A stretch of DNA of 64,000 nt from Lates calcarifer (Eukaryota > Chordata > Actinopteri > Centropomidae). The notes below the pieces were generated by a model that worked only from the letters and a program-made list of their open reading frames with translations, had not been told where the DNA came from and did not search any database. The translations under genes were made by a program, and so were the position numbers. Where the stretch lies: the NCBI RefSeq assembly GCF_001640805.2, contig NC_066835.1, positions 7,186,227-7,250,226 of the forward strand, in the 5' to 3' direction. Within the stretch, counting starts at the first letter, position 1. Each line of letters starts with the position of its first letter. Shown one piece after another: positions 1-10,514 of the stretch.

Positions 1-380
1 TGCCTTCAAATCGGTGACCCCCGTCTCCGCCGATTCTATCGCAAGGTCTCTACGAAGCATGGGACAATGTCTCTGATCAAGGACAACGTCTCTCTCATCT
101 TTGACAAGGTCTCTGCGATCATGGACAATATCTCTGATCATGGACGATGTCTCCCTCATCCTCAACAATGTCTCTCCGATCATGGACCATGTCTCTGTGA
201 TCGTGGACGATGTCATGGACGAAGTGGTGACACCTGGAGGGAATCAAAGAGAAACATACAAAGGAAAATTATAAATATTCTACTACCTATACCTCATCAA
301 CACTTTAACCATGAAAACACAGATAAATATTCAATATTACAGCTGAACCAGAAAATTTTACATTTTTTGACCATTTTTGA
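1..380. repeat. Direct repeat, copy A (offset 1,149 bp)
   Basis: This stretch recurs at 1,150-1,529 with a single mismatch that I could find (A at 355, T at 1,504). It begins exactly at the window edge, so the true left end is unknown. It comprises part of the 21-bp minisatellite, then a unique-looking stretch (226-350), then the start of an AT-rich tandem repeat. Near identity means a very recent tandem duplication or an assembly duplication. The long open frames here (67-474 and 1,216-1,605) are two copies of the same repeat-encoded frame and are not called as genes. Confidence 0.9.
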
Positions 381-381
381 G

Positions 382-740
382 GCCTTACTATACTATGACA
401 TTTTTTGGTGGTTTTTGATGGCATACTATACTATGACATTTTTTGACCATTTTTCATGCCTTATTATACTATGACCTTTTTTGATGAATTTTGACACCAT
501 ACTATACTGTGACTTTTTTTGATGGTTTTGGAAGCTTTACTATACTATGACATTTTTTGGTGATTTTTGACGCCATACTATACTATGACATTTTTTGGTG
601 ATTTTTGACGCCAGACTATACTATGACATTTTTAGACCGTTTTTGACGCCAGACTATACTATGACATTTTTTGACCATTTTTGACGCCATTCTATACTAT
701 GATCGTTTTTGATGCCTTGCTATACTATGACACGTAACGT
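382..740. repeat. AT-rich tandem repeat, unit about 35-38 bp
   Basis: The phrase tatactatgacattttttg recurs about every 35-38 bp, each time followed by a variant of gatttttgacgcca. Roughly nine degenerate units are visible. A shorter run of the same unit lies at 1,530-1,640. An inverted fragment (tagtatag... and caaaaaatgtagtatg) lies at about 1,955-2,045, so the family occurs here in both orientations. Confidence 0.85.
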
Positions 741-974
741 TTATTTTGACGTCTTACTTCTAACAATGCTAATTACTTCTACATTACCTCTATTAATACA
801 GATTACTTATACATTATTTTTACACAGTAGATTACTTCTATCATTACGCATTTCTGATATATTGAATACAGAACATAAACAGTGTCAGTGCTCTGTGTTG
901 GACAGTTGATGTAAAGCTGTTTGTGAATTACCTTGTGACTGAAATTGGTATGGTCTCAAAGAACTTCTTCATCG

Positions 975-1375
975 TACGAAGACTCTCTGTGATCATGGAC
1001 CACGTCTCTGTGATCGCGGACAATGTCTCTGAGATTATTGACAAAGTCTCTGTGATCATGGACAATGTCTTTGTGACCGTGGACGATGTCTCTGAGATCA
1101 TAGACGGTGTCTCTGTGATCATCAGCAATGTCTCCGTGATCGCGGGCAATGCCTTCAAATCGGTGACCCCCGTCTCCGCCGATTCTATCGCAAGGTCTCT
1201 ACGAAGCATGGGACAATGTCTCTGATCAAGGACAACGTCTCTCTCATCTTTGACAAGGTCTCTGCGATCATGGACAATATCTCTGATCATGGACGATGTC
1301 TCCCTCATCCTCAACAATGTCTCTCCGATCATGGACCATGTCTCTGTGATCGTGGACGATGTCATGGACGAAGTG
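975..1375. repeat. 21-bp minisatellite (gtctctgtgatcatggacaat family)
   Basis: Degenerate 21-bp units run from about 975 to 1,150 and again to about 1,375, interrupted near 1,150-1,200. Typical units read gtctctgtgatcatggacaa with substitutions. Because 21 is a multiple of three, several frames on both strands stay open: one minus-strand frame encodes repeated T-I-T-E-T-x-S units, and plus-strand frames encode V-S-V-I-x-D-N units. This periodicity explains the long ORFs. I see no splice signals or homology that would make them a gene. Confidence 0.85.
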
Positions 1376-1529
1376 GTGACACCTGGAGGGAATCAAAGAG
1401 AAACATACAAAGGAAAATTATAAATATTCTACTACCTATACCTCATCAACACTTTAACCATGAAAACACAGATAAATATTCAATATTACAGCTGAACCAG
1501 AAATTTTTACATTTTTTGACCATTTTTGA
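1150..1529. repeat. Direct repeat, copy B
   Basis: This is the second copy of 1-380. Downstream the two copies diverge at once (ggcc versus gtca at 381/1,530) inside the AT-rich tandem repeat, as expected if the duplication broke within that array. Confidence 0.9.
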
Positions 1530-2479
1530 CGTCATACTATACTATGACATTTTTAGACAGTTTTTGACGCCATACTATACTGTGACATTTTTTGGTAGAT
1601 TTTGACTCTAAGCAATACTATGACATTTTTATATGGTTTTTAATGCTATATTCTGTACTATTTTCAACACCAAGACTGAAAACCCAGAGTTAGCCCTGAA
1701 GTTACCTTACTAACCGAAAATACTGTACAGGCTTCAGGTTCCCTGTCTGCACACTCAAGCTAACTGCGCTGTGAGTCCTCAACAACATGGGGAAATGCTA
1801 ATTTGACAGCACAGCTCATCACAAAATCAAATACTCTGAGAAAACAATACAAAGATAACAACACGCTTAGTTTAGGCAGAGTTGGAGAAAAAAGCTAAAG
1901 AACTCAGATCTATGCCATAGATTTAAGAGAGAGAATGTTGTTGGTGAAAAAAATTGTCATAGTAAGGTGCCAAAAACTGTCAAAAAATGTAGTATGGGAT
2001 CAAAAAACACGTTAATATGTTATAGTATAGTATAGCATGACATAGATCTAAGCCAGATCAGGGTTGTTAGGCTTAATGAAGCTAGAGAACTAAAAGATAT
2101 CCTGGATATGCTGAACTCGTTTCATCAGAGAGATATGTGTAGGTCTTCCTCTCAGACTAGATGCAGCTCTGGCATATTGCTGCTGCCCTCATTCAGGATA
2201 CTTCCTATATTCGCTATCCTGATTTGATTTTATTATTAATACATTACTTTTTATTTTGAGATTTAAAAACTGCAATGTAAAAAATAAATAAATAAAATCT
2301 GACCTCTCATTCATTTTTAAGACTTCTGTAAGACTGATTTAAGACATTTTACGACTCTTTAGGGTTTCATTTTTATTCATGAATTTAAGACTTTTTAAGG
2401 ATCTGCGGGTACCCTGGAACTGTTCTTACAAGAATTATGTAAAAAAAAAAAACTTTATTAATGGGTTAAGTCTGAAGAT

Positions 2480-3120
2480 CAAATACTATAACAGATAATG
2501 TCAGTGCTCTGTGTTGGACAGTTGATGCAAAGCTGTTTGTGAATTATCTGGAGGCCTCTGACCTGGTCTCAAAGAACTTCCTCATTGTACGAAGACTCTG
2601 CCATCGTGGATGATGTCTCTGCGATTGTGGACTACATCTCTGTGACCGCAGACAATGGACAATGTCTCTGATTGTGGACAATCTCTCCCTCATTGTCAAC
2701 AATGCCTCTCCAACCATGGACGATGTCTCTGCGATTGTGGACAATGTCTCTGCTCTGAGATCGTGGACTGTCTCTCTGATCGCAGACAATGTCTCTGAGA
2801 TTATGGACAATGTCTGCGTGATCGTCAACAATATCTCTCTGATCTCGGACAATGCTGTCAAATCAAGAAACTCTGCCACTACCAACTTTTACACGTCTCT
2901 GTGAGTCATGGACAATGTCCTGATCGTGGGCAATGTCTCCCTCATCCAGTCATGGACAACATCTCTGCAATTGTGGATGATGTTGTGAACAAAAGGGTGA
3001 CACCTGGAGGAAATCAAAGAGGAACATAAAAAGGAAAATGTTCAATATACTACTACCTATCCCTCATCAACAGTTTAACCATGAAAACACAGATAAATAT
3101 TCAGCATTACAGCTGAACGT
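2480..3120. repeat. Diverged third copy of the left-end repeat block
   Basis: Positions 2,497-2,550 match 880-935 closely (gtcagtgctctgtgttggac and on). Positions 2,600-2,985 carry the 21-bp minisatellite. Positions 2,996-3,118 match 226-350 and 1,375-1,499 (cacctggaggaaatcaaag and on) with scattered substitutions. The order of parts is the same in all copies, so the whole arrangement is one repeated unit of roughly 0.6-1.1 kb, not just a minisatellite. Confidence 0.8.
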
Positions 3121-3581
3121 TAGAGGGGTGCCTCAGAAAATGGGCTGTTTACTGTCACATATGACAAGAAAAAGCATCATTTTTAAAAATCAATAACAAT
3201 AAATATTTGGGGAAAATTTGCTAAATGATTATCTTAACTTTTAAATTTCCATATTAATTGTCTATCAACTAATCACAAGAGGAATCGTGCAAATTACTGT
3301 GAACTGCTTAATACAAACTTTCGCTTCAGTAAATTTTTGAAAGCAGAGTTTTAACTTCTGGTATTTTTAATTATACTTACAACTATTTTGAGTTTTTTTA
3401 AAAAATATATAATTAGTACTGTTTTCTGACAATTTAAAGATGCAATTAATCAGTTATTATTATATCCAATACTAAACTCATCAAATACCAAGAACTTACA
3501 AAATAACACTGTCACTAACTATTAATAATTCAGCTCATCAACACATTTTTTTTGGACTGGGTAAATCTTTAGGACACATAC

Positions 3582-3645
3582 CTGTTTGGTCTGTAAGGTG
3601 AAAGCTGGTGTTTCTGTCCAGGCTGCAGCAGCTGAACCAGCAAAC
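3582..3645 (-). CDS. Possible exon 2 of an unrecognised minus-strand gene
   Basis: This is a 64-nt exon-like segment on the minus strand. A good acceptor (ttgtgttttccag) precedes it and a consensus donor (gtatgt) follows it. Joined to the candidate first exon at 4,561-4,586 it stays open and ends on a codon boundary. The joined peptide begins MLNTPAARRFAGSAAAAW and continues T-E-T-P-A-F-T-L-Q-T-K-Q. It is rich in Ala and Arg with no acidic residue in the first 18, so a mitochondrial presequence is conceivable. I do not recognise the protein. A weak further exon could be 1,706-1,746, but its acceptor is poor and I do not call it. The rest of the gene would lie to the left of or inside the repeat block. 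Confidence 0.4.
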
Positions 3646-4029
3646 CTGGAAAACACAAGAACAACACTTGAAAAACAAATAACCTAATTAATTTTTTAAA
3701 AATAGTGTAGAAGAAAACAACACTGAAAACTAAACACTAGTACCTTGACAATTGCATTTTGAGTTTTGAGGTGAAAAAATTAATGATGTTATTAGAATAT
3801 GACTTTATTGATTTCAGAGAGAAAAGCAATTAAAAAAAATAGTTTTAATAATAACAGTAATCACAACTCATACTTTATGATCTACTCTTGAGGCTTAAAA
3901 CCTGTGGAGGAGCACGGAGTTAAAATCTAGTTTTCAAGCTTGCATTTAACACAAAACTGAGCTCAATTAAGTCTCAGGTCACCACAACCAAATTTCTAAT
4001 CAATAATATACACAACAGGGGATCAATGG

Positions 4030-4360
4030 ATGGCTATGGACAGATTACTACAGCAAAGCTACAAAGACACACAAAACGACAAAGAGGCAAAAACTGAGTC
4101 GCAAAATGATCACAATGAGATGCTTAACACTGAAACACAAAATGGCCACAAAGAAACGGTAAATCATCTGGGATAGACACTAATAGACTGCAAAGGCACA
4201 ATACGATACAAGACAACCACAAAGAATCTGACCATAACCAGATGTAAAACAGACAGCTAGAAATAAAAATAGGCACAAACCGGTGACAACGACATGATAA
4301 ACCACCATAAACTGAGTTAAAATGACGAAGATGGAACGCAAAATGACAACGAGTCGAAGA
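4030..4360. repeat. Interspersed repeat with degenerate caaagagacacaaaa units
   Basis: Degenerate units such as ctacaaagacacacaaaacg, gacaaagaggcaaaaactga and ccacaaagaaacgg are spread over this stretch. A related copy is at 28,500-28,770. This matches a simple-unit interspersed repeat that I know as common in percomorph genomes. It lies within the putative first intron of the minus-strand gene. Confidence 0.55.
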
Positions 4361-4560
4361 CTAGATTTATACAGATCACCAAGACTTTCATCCGTCCATG
4401 TTAGGTGTCCACAACTCATGTCAGGAACGCCTCAGTCACAGAAACACAACTATACACGCTTACTCTCGTTATATAAACGACTGAAAATGGTACGGTACAG
4501 TAATGCTAACGCTCTCCGATAACGTTAATGCTGAAGCTAGCCGCGAACTGTTTGCCTTAC

Positions 4561-4586
4561 CTTCGCGCCGCAGGTGTGTTCAGCAT
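4561..4586 (-). CDS. Possible first coding exon of the same minus-strand gene
   Basis: On the minus strand an ATG at 4,586 is followed by 26 coding nt and a consensus donor (gtaagg at 4,560-4,555). Splicing to 3,582-3,645 keeps the frame open. Another ATG four bases upstream (4,590) gives M-D-A-E-H-T-C-G-A-K, but it enters the next exon in a different frame with a less convincing peptide, so I prefer 4,586. Upstream ATGs at about 4,650 give only short uORFs. Local sequence (gcgaactg, cgcgccgcag) is more CpG-rich than its surroundings, as expected near a vertebrate promoter. Confidence 0.4.
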
Positions 4587-4749
4587 CCATTCTCACTCTC
4601 GTTCAACAAAAAAGCAGCTCCCACAGTTTGTTTTAGCATCCAGTAGCATCCGGTAACCACGTTTTCTCACACTACTAGCAAACAGAAGCAACGGTTCAGA
4701 CGTGGTTTAAATCTGGGCTGCGGTCCAATAGTCGTTGTTGCTTAGAAAG

Positions 4750-5660
4750 GTTCCTAACTGAGTGAGATGACCCGGAAGTATCTCAGTGACAGCCATGCTA
4801 AGAGCTGGTTCAATTCTCTAAATGTTAAGGAAAGGAGTTTCAGTGCTTCATATCTTATCTCCTTTAGCATAGGATACACTGGCCTCTCCTTTACGAAAGA
4901 AAAGGAGAGAATACCGTCCCATAATTCCTTGCAGCTGCAGCGTTTAAAGCTTTATATACAGCTCCTTATATACAGTCTATGGTTTAAAGCGACGCACCGT
5001 CGTAGTTAAACTGTGGCAGATCCACGAACATGTAAACACAACAGAACACCTGCGTAATGTTTGTGACACGTTCCTCATCTTCTGAAAATCCTTCCACCCT
5101 CTAAAATAAGTCTCAACGTAAAAAAAAACATGGGCGGTTTTACCTTTTTCATACAACAGGAAACCATACATTTCCATACAATTTAAGTTACTCTGGACCT
5201 GTTGCACAATTCATTTTTTATCATTATTTTAATGGCTCAACTGTCTCAACTTATACATTCGTTTCAATGTTTTTATATTTTCAGTATTGAACAGGATACC
5301 TTATTGAATTGTAGCCTACAGCACTGAGTTTGTCACTATACATGTCTTCCACATGTTATAAATGAAGCTGGTTAAAAAAAAAAAGAAAAGAAAAAAGCCT
5401 AGTGTAAGTGCAGTTCTCTTTTCCTAATTCCTTATCAATTCTCTTTTGCATCTTTCCTTGAACTTATGACGTTGTCCATCGAGGTCAAGGAAAAGTGGTT
5501 AGGAAAGGAGATTATTTTGACTATTGGACCACAGCCCTGTTTTCTGACTTCGTTTCTTCGCCTCTCAACACTCTTCCCAGAAGGTCGTGGCCATTGTCAA
5601 ACTATTCACCACTACTAGTGCACCGGGCCAAAATGTTTAACACATGTGGCAGGATAATCT
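4750..5660. repeat. Interspersed-repeat remnants between the left gene and col9a2
   Basis: The segment contains pieces such as ttatatacagtctatgg (4,966-4,982) and a pair of related stretches, aaggaaaggagtttcag (about 4,827) and aggaaaggagattatttt (about 5,500), that look like ends of decayed mobile elements. No exon with both splice sites was found on either strand. Confidence 0.35.
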
Positions 5661-7820
5661 CTAAAAACCCTAAACACATTACTTAAATCTAATCTTCCTG
5701 TTTCCAGTTTACATCTGAAACACATCCATTGTGATAACTTGGATTTACTGTTTGTTATTTATGATGTTTGAAGTTCTCACACCAGGAGCTCAAAATGGAT
5801 TTAAAGACCACAAAGCTTCATGCCAGACCCCCTCCGCAGGCCAGGATATTTCACCAATTACGTTAGCTGAAAACAGCATTTCATTGCCCGAAAACTTATT
5901 CAGGGGAGGGTGAGAAAACTTGTGGGGGATACAACTCTAATATCTTGCTACCATAATAATGTCAGATTATGAAATATTTGTAGGCTCTGCATTCGCCAGT
6001 GCAAACACATTAAAGCAGTGGTAACAATCTGCTGCGTGAGACTATCTTTGATTCCCCCACATCCCTTATCTTTGGTGGTGGTGGTGGTGGAGCACAGTTC
6101 TGGGCTTTAGTCCGACATGTGATGTGTGCCATGCTTTGTTGCTTAGAAACCCTAACAGAGACTGGGGTCAGCGGCTTCTAAACGGTGTGTTTTTTAATCT
6201 CCACTGCAGTCAACACTTTGTCAGCCTGTGACTCTGGGCCAGTTCTCGCCATGCAGCTGGGTCTCACCACTACATCAGGTTCAACTCAGGTAATAGGCTC
6301 GGTGAGAAGCTCGGTCTGACTCTCACAAATGCACTTCAAGACCGGCACTTTGAAAGGGGTTTTACAGTGGAAAATGCACAAATGGATGAAGATTTTCACC
6401 CAAGTCTTTCTAGGATCTAAAGTCACTGAAGAAAGAGGAGGAAAAATCTGAAAGCAAGATCATATGTGAGCATTTATCTCTCTCCCTCACTCACACACAC
6501 CCTCAAATGCACTGCGCTGTTAGCTCCATGATCGACAACCCAATGACACCACAAAATGTCTTCATCTGCTGAATTCCCCAATAATTTTACATGTCAAAGA
6601 ACCGTCAACCTCTAACTGACTGGAGAGATTTTCACACCGAGAGAATAACCCCAAAAACACCCTAATGAATATGTTTCATACCAGACAGACTAATATCCTC
6701 TGCCTGTATATCATCAGCCTGTCAGTGTGTACCTCTCCTCCCTCTGCTCTGACTGTAAACCGTTTCTTTTCAATGGAAGTGCCTGACACACTGCGGGCTT
6801 CAGGGTTGTTCTCGAACCCAGCAGGGTTGTTAATGACCTCCTCTGTTATCACTTCACTGCTACTCCTCACACCTGCACTCAAGAATAATATTTACCCTGT
6901 CTGTCATCGTCATATGGTGGGTGTGTGTGTTTGTATGGGTCTTCCTGTCTTTGAGTCAGACCTTAATGATGACTTGCAAGCAAAGGAAGGGGGGAACTGA
7001 CATGGCCTGTCTGTATGAAGCAGAGTTTTCTCAGGAAAAGTGGGAGCAGAGAGCTGAATACCAGTGCTGAACCAAAAACCTCCCTGGTCACTCATAATAT
7101 TTCAATTAGGCGCTACTTATATGCATGAGCATGCATGTGTGTATGTCTGTGTGTGTGCTTGCTGTGCTCTGTTTTGTACATTTGTGTGGAGGCCAGCTAA
7201 TAACTGGGTGGGTATTTTAGGTAAGGATGTGTGCTGATCACTTCTTGGTCGAATTTAGGTGGCATGTTGCCTCATGCATCTCTCAGTTAGCTGTGATAGA
7301 TATGCCATCCTTTCGTGAAACACAATGTGATTGCTTGCATTTAGGGAAAAAAAAACAGTTAAGTCATATTCCTCCGGGAATTTAAACATGAGCAGGGAAG
7401 GAGAAACATTCAGGGGGACTGAGAGAATGGAGAGAGGCCAATGTTTTCCTTGTCTGTTTTTCGAAGTTTGAGGAGGCTGGGGAATCGTTTGTAATGAGAA
7501 AGACAACAACTGGATGATGATTCTTTTCAGTTTTCACCCGTGAGAAGATCAGCACAGCAGGTTTTTGGATATGGATGCATTTCCATGCATTTGATCCCTC
7601 AATTTTCTGAAATTCAATGCTCTTGTGCTCTCACTGTGTTTCATACAATTTTATGTCTGAGATTTTGATGTGAAAACACAAAATTAAAACAAGACAGAAT
7701 CGGCGCACTATGGCAGATTTTCAGAGCAGCACTGGTTAGCCAGACACAGTAAATATGTATTAGACAGTTGCCTGAAAGATTGTTTGATTTATATTCACTG
7801 AAGGTGACCTAAAGGAACTG
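5660..7820. other. Intergenic DNA with no recognised gene
   Basis: The only structured item is a short (GGT)n run at 6,074-6,090. Open frames here are short, lack splice context and resemble nothing I know. Confidence 0.6.
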
Positions 7821-7825
7821 TTCAA

Positions 7826-8215
7826 AGCCATAGATCAACATTTTGGAAATGAGCTTATTTGCTCCTTTTGCCAAATTACATGAGACCAGTACCACTTTTT
7901 TATCTGCCTATTCAATATACAGCTAGGGCCAGGCAGCAGTTAGTTTAGCTTAGCATGATGACTGCACAGAGGGAAAAAAAAGCTAGCTTATCTCAGTCTG
8001 AAAGGTAAGAAAATCTGCTTACCAGCACCTCTAAAGCTTTTTCATTAACCCATTATATCTCGTCAGAGTTGTTCCCCCTGTTTCTAGTCCTAATGCTAAG
8101 CCAAGCTGATCAGCTTCTGGCTATAGTTTTGTATTTAGTGCGCAGACATGAGAAGGTTATCAATCCTATGTCAATCAACAAGAAATAATCAAGCATATTT
8201 CATAAAATGGCATTG
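7826..8215. mobile_element. Fold-back (inverted-repeat) element of a common percomorph family
   Basis: The left end reads acattttggaaatgagctta...; the right end reads ...aagcatatttcataaaatgg, its approximate reverse complement. Inner parts also mirror each other: gttagtttagcttagcat near 7,942 against aatgctaagccaagctga near 8,092. Between them is the phrase ttaccagcacctctaaagct, which I recognise from a very common percomorph repeat. No coding capacity is visible, so this is a non-autonomous fold-back or MITE-like copy. Confidence 0.7.
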
Positions 8216-8229
8216 TGCATGTCAACAGT

Positions 8230-9930
8230 TTTTTCTGTTTCCTCTGTTTCTAAGTATTTAACTCTAACTGTATGAGGTATGCAGGCATAGATCAAGCCAA
8301 TCACCTACACCATAATAACCCTACATATTTGTACAGCATACTAATATAAAACAGTATATCCACAAACAAGTACAAGTGTGTACAAATTATAATAACAGGC
8401 AGGACTGTACAATTAGCTTTATAAAGAAAGATTTTAGAACTTAATTCCTTAAAATCCATGTATCAACCCTTTTTTCAATCACTTTTTGTATTTCTTTGAT
8501 CAATCACACACTGCATCAGAGGGTTAATAAAATCTAAGCTCTTCCTCGATGTTGCAATTTTCTTGCTTGAAGGAAGTGACTCATAAGGATTACAAGAAAG
8601 TACTTTTTTTTCATTTGGATTTGCAGAACTTTGCTGACATTGCCACTTTTGAAACACACTTGTTGGAGAAGTGGCATTGAGGCAAACACTTCACAGTTCA
8701 CTAGAGCATAATGAATTAGAAGACCATTAACAATGCCTGTTCGTAGTCCCTGCAAAATGCAGATTTGGTGCACTCCTTTTGGATACTGCTACCCACAGCA
8801 CTACTCTCACTATATGTGATCAATCTGATTGCATTGGCGTTGAGTAGGAACATATAGATTAGTGGACAAAATAACAGAGACACCTTACACTAGATTATAA
8901 TTCAGAACAATTGACTGTTAACATTTGATTGTGTATTTATCATAGGAAAGCAAGTGTTCACTAGGTAGTAGTTAATATTTAATCCTTTCAGGCAAAGTAT
9001 GAAAAAGGCAATAACAATCCTAAATTCAGAGTGTGATAAATGCTTTAAATAAAAATGTGCAAAACAAATACAGTACAGAAGCCACCATTGAACTGGTTTC
9101 CTAATTTGTTGTTTACAGGGGTCTGTAGTTCCCTGTTGTGTGCAATAAATATCAGTTTACTAATAAATGTATCTCCCCTCAGCATCCTCAGTACGGTCTT
9201 TATCATCCCTGAAGAGAACAAATGTCCAATCCCCAGTTGTCGCAGCGGAGGCCTCCATAGCAACCAAGCACCTCTGCAGAAGAGCATCTGTTAATGTGTA
9301 TTTGCTGCCATCTAGTGGACAGATGTAATTTCTTTAATTGGTGTAATATAAGTTCTGCACAATAGGGGTCAGTATAAGGTCATTTTTCACATCTCCATGA
9401 GTTTTGTTTATTCAGGCTCAACAGGCCACTTTTTATTACTGTGGGAACTAGAGTGCTCTGTGTAAAATGACCACTAGATGTCAGTGAATGACCCAGTTTA
9501 CATGGGTCTTCAAAGCATAAACAGGGGCGTTCTGGTAAGGTACATCATTACCTATCTCTCAGTTATCCCTTCATGTCTACAAGTAACAAAGGAGATGGTG
9601 TTCAGAGTTTTTCTTGACTACCTCCTCCTCCTCCCTGATCAAATCCCTTTAATTTACAATGTTCTTCAATATAAGCTTTTCAGTTCTCTCATCTGTGGAG
9701 TACAACACATTCATGGGAAATTTTCGGAGGAATTTACACTACAATGCAAATGATAGCCTCAGGGTAAGAAAGAAAAAAAAAACAACAACACTGAGGCACA
9801 TTTGCAAAGCGAGACAGAAGAGTAGTCAGAAAGATGTTCAAAGACTACTGCTGAGGTGTTTTACACAGTTGACTTCACTCTCAGGTTTCATCCATTGGTG
9901 CACTCCCACAGTTTTGGGAGGAGCTTGATT
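8230..9930. other. Intergenic DNA with no recognised gene
   Basis: The stretch is AT-rich with no splice-bounded exon. A 33-codon minus-strand frame at 9,160-9,258 was considered and not called. A tgccatctagtggaca phrase at about 9,307 is a motif often left by old fish repeats. Confidence 0.55.
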
Positions 9931-9943
9931 GCTGCTCTACCTG

Positions 9944-10067
9944 ATTGGCTTCAGAGTCTTGTCAAAATATGTCAGTTCTTCGTGAAGCATCCAATCAGAG
10001 TGACACTAAATTGCCATAATCAAAAACTCTTGCCCCAAAATCTATGGTGTATTTGTGTCTATATATA
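9944..10067 (+). promoter_or_regulatory. Candidate core promoter of col9a2 (CCAAT and TATA-like boxes)
   Basis: An inverted CCAAT box (attgg, 9,944-9,948), a direct CCAAT box (9,991-9,995) and a TATATATA run (10,060-10,067) lie 376-499 bp upstream of the col9a2 start codon. CCAAT-to-TATA spacing of about 65 bp is reasonable, which would put the transcription start near 10,090-10,100. The leader that follows is pyrimidine-rich (10,150-10,250). A ttctgcttccag at 10,112-10,124 could also be an acceptor for an upstream non-coding exon. The call is inferred from sequence only. Confidence 0.4.
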
Positions 10068-10442
10068 GGCATGTGTGTGTTTTCCACACTGTTGATGCTT
10101 AGCGTATATTTCTTCTGCTTCCAGGGGCCGGCAGTGGGGCAGGATTACACCTCTCTCTCTGCCCTCCCTCCCCACCTCTACCTCCCACCCTCCTCATCCC
10201 TCCATCCATCCCTCTCCACTCTCAGCTCTCTCCTCTCTCCTGAGTGGATTTTTTCAGGGCTGTGCACATAGCCCCACCACCACCTCCTGCTCAAACCCCC
10301 CCACCCCCGCTCCTTCCTCTCTGGAGAGCTTTGCTCCACCAGTTCTGCACTGTGCCGGCCTGGAGAGGAGTAAGGGAGCGGAAAGAGGAGCGAGAAGAGA
10401 GGATTTGGTGAACTGAGGAGAGACAGACAGGGGAGAGGGACC

Positions 10443-10514
10443 ATGGCCGCTCTCTCTGCCATGCTGAAGACCTGGGTTATACTGCAGACCTTGTGCCTGG
10501 CTCTGGCCCAAGTG
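10443..10514 (+). CDS. col9a2: col9a2 exon 1: start codon and signal peptide
   Basis: The ATG lies in a good context (accATGg). The 24 codons read [20 protein letters not shown] then L-A-Q-V: a hydrophobic signal peptide probably cut after Ala-Leu-Ala, before Gln-Val. The human chain ends the same exon in A-L-A-Q-I. The donor is gtgagt at 10,515. The internal Met at codon 7 is a less likely start because it shortens the n-region. Confidence 0.93.

Noticed and set aside
67..474. 135-codon open frame, repeated at 1,216-1,605
   Set aside because: It lies wholly in the minisatellite and AT-rich repeat, and the same frame recurs because the DNA is duplicated. There is no start context, splice support or protein-like composition.
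928..1365. 145-codon minus-strand frame with repeated T-I-T-E-T units
   Set aside because: It is explained by the 21-bp period of the minisatellite; the opposite strand is equally open.
1706..1746. Possible third exon of the left minus-strand gene (T-G-N-L-K-P-V-Q-Y-F-R)
   Set aside because: It is open and has a gtaact donor, but the acceptor region lacks a polypyrimidine tract and it sits between repeat copies. Chance is likely.
9160..9258. 33-codon minus-strand frame starting M-E-A-S-A-A-T-T-G-D-W-T-F
   Set aside because: It has a reasonable start context and composition, but no clear donor site, no partner exon and no family I recognise.
10178..10511. Two minus-strand frames (94 and 85 codons) over the col9a2 leader and first exon
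   Set aside because: They are shadows of the GC-rich leader and signal-peptide exon; the plus-strand exon is well supported.
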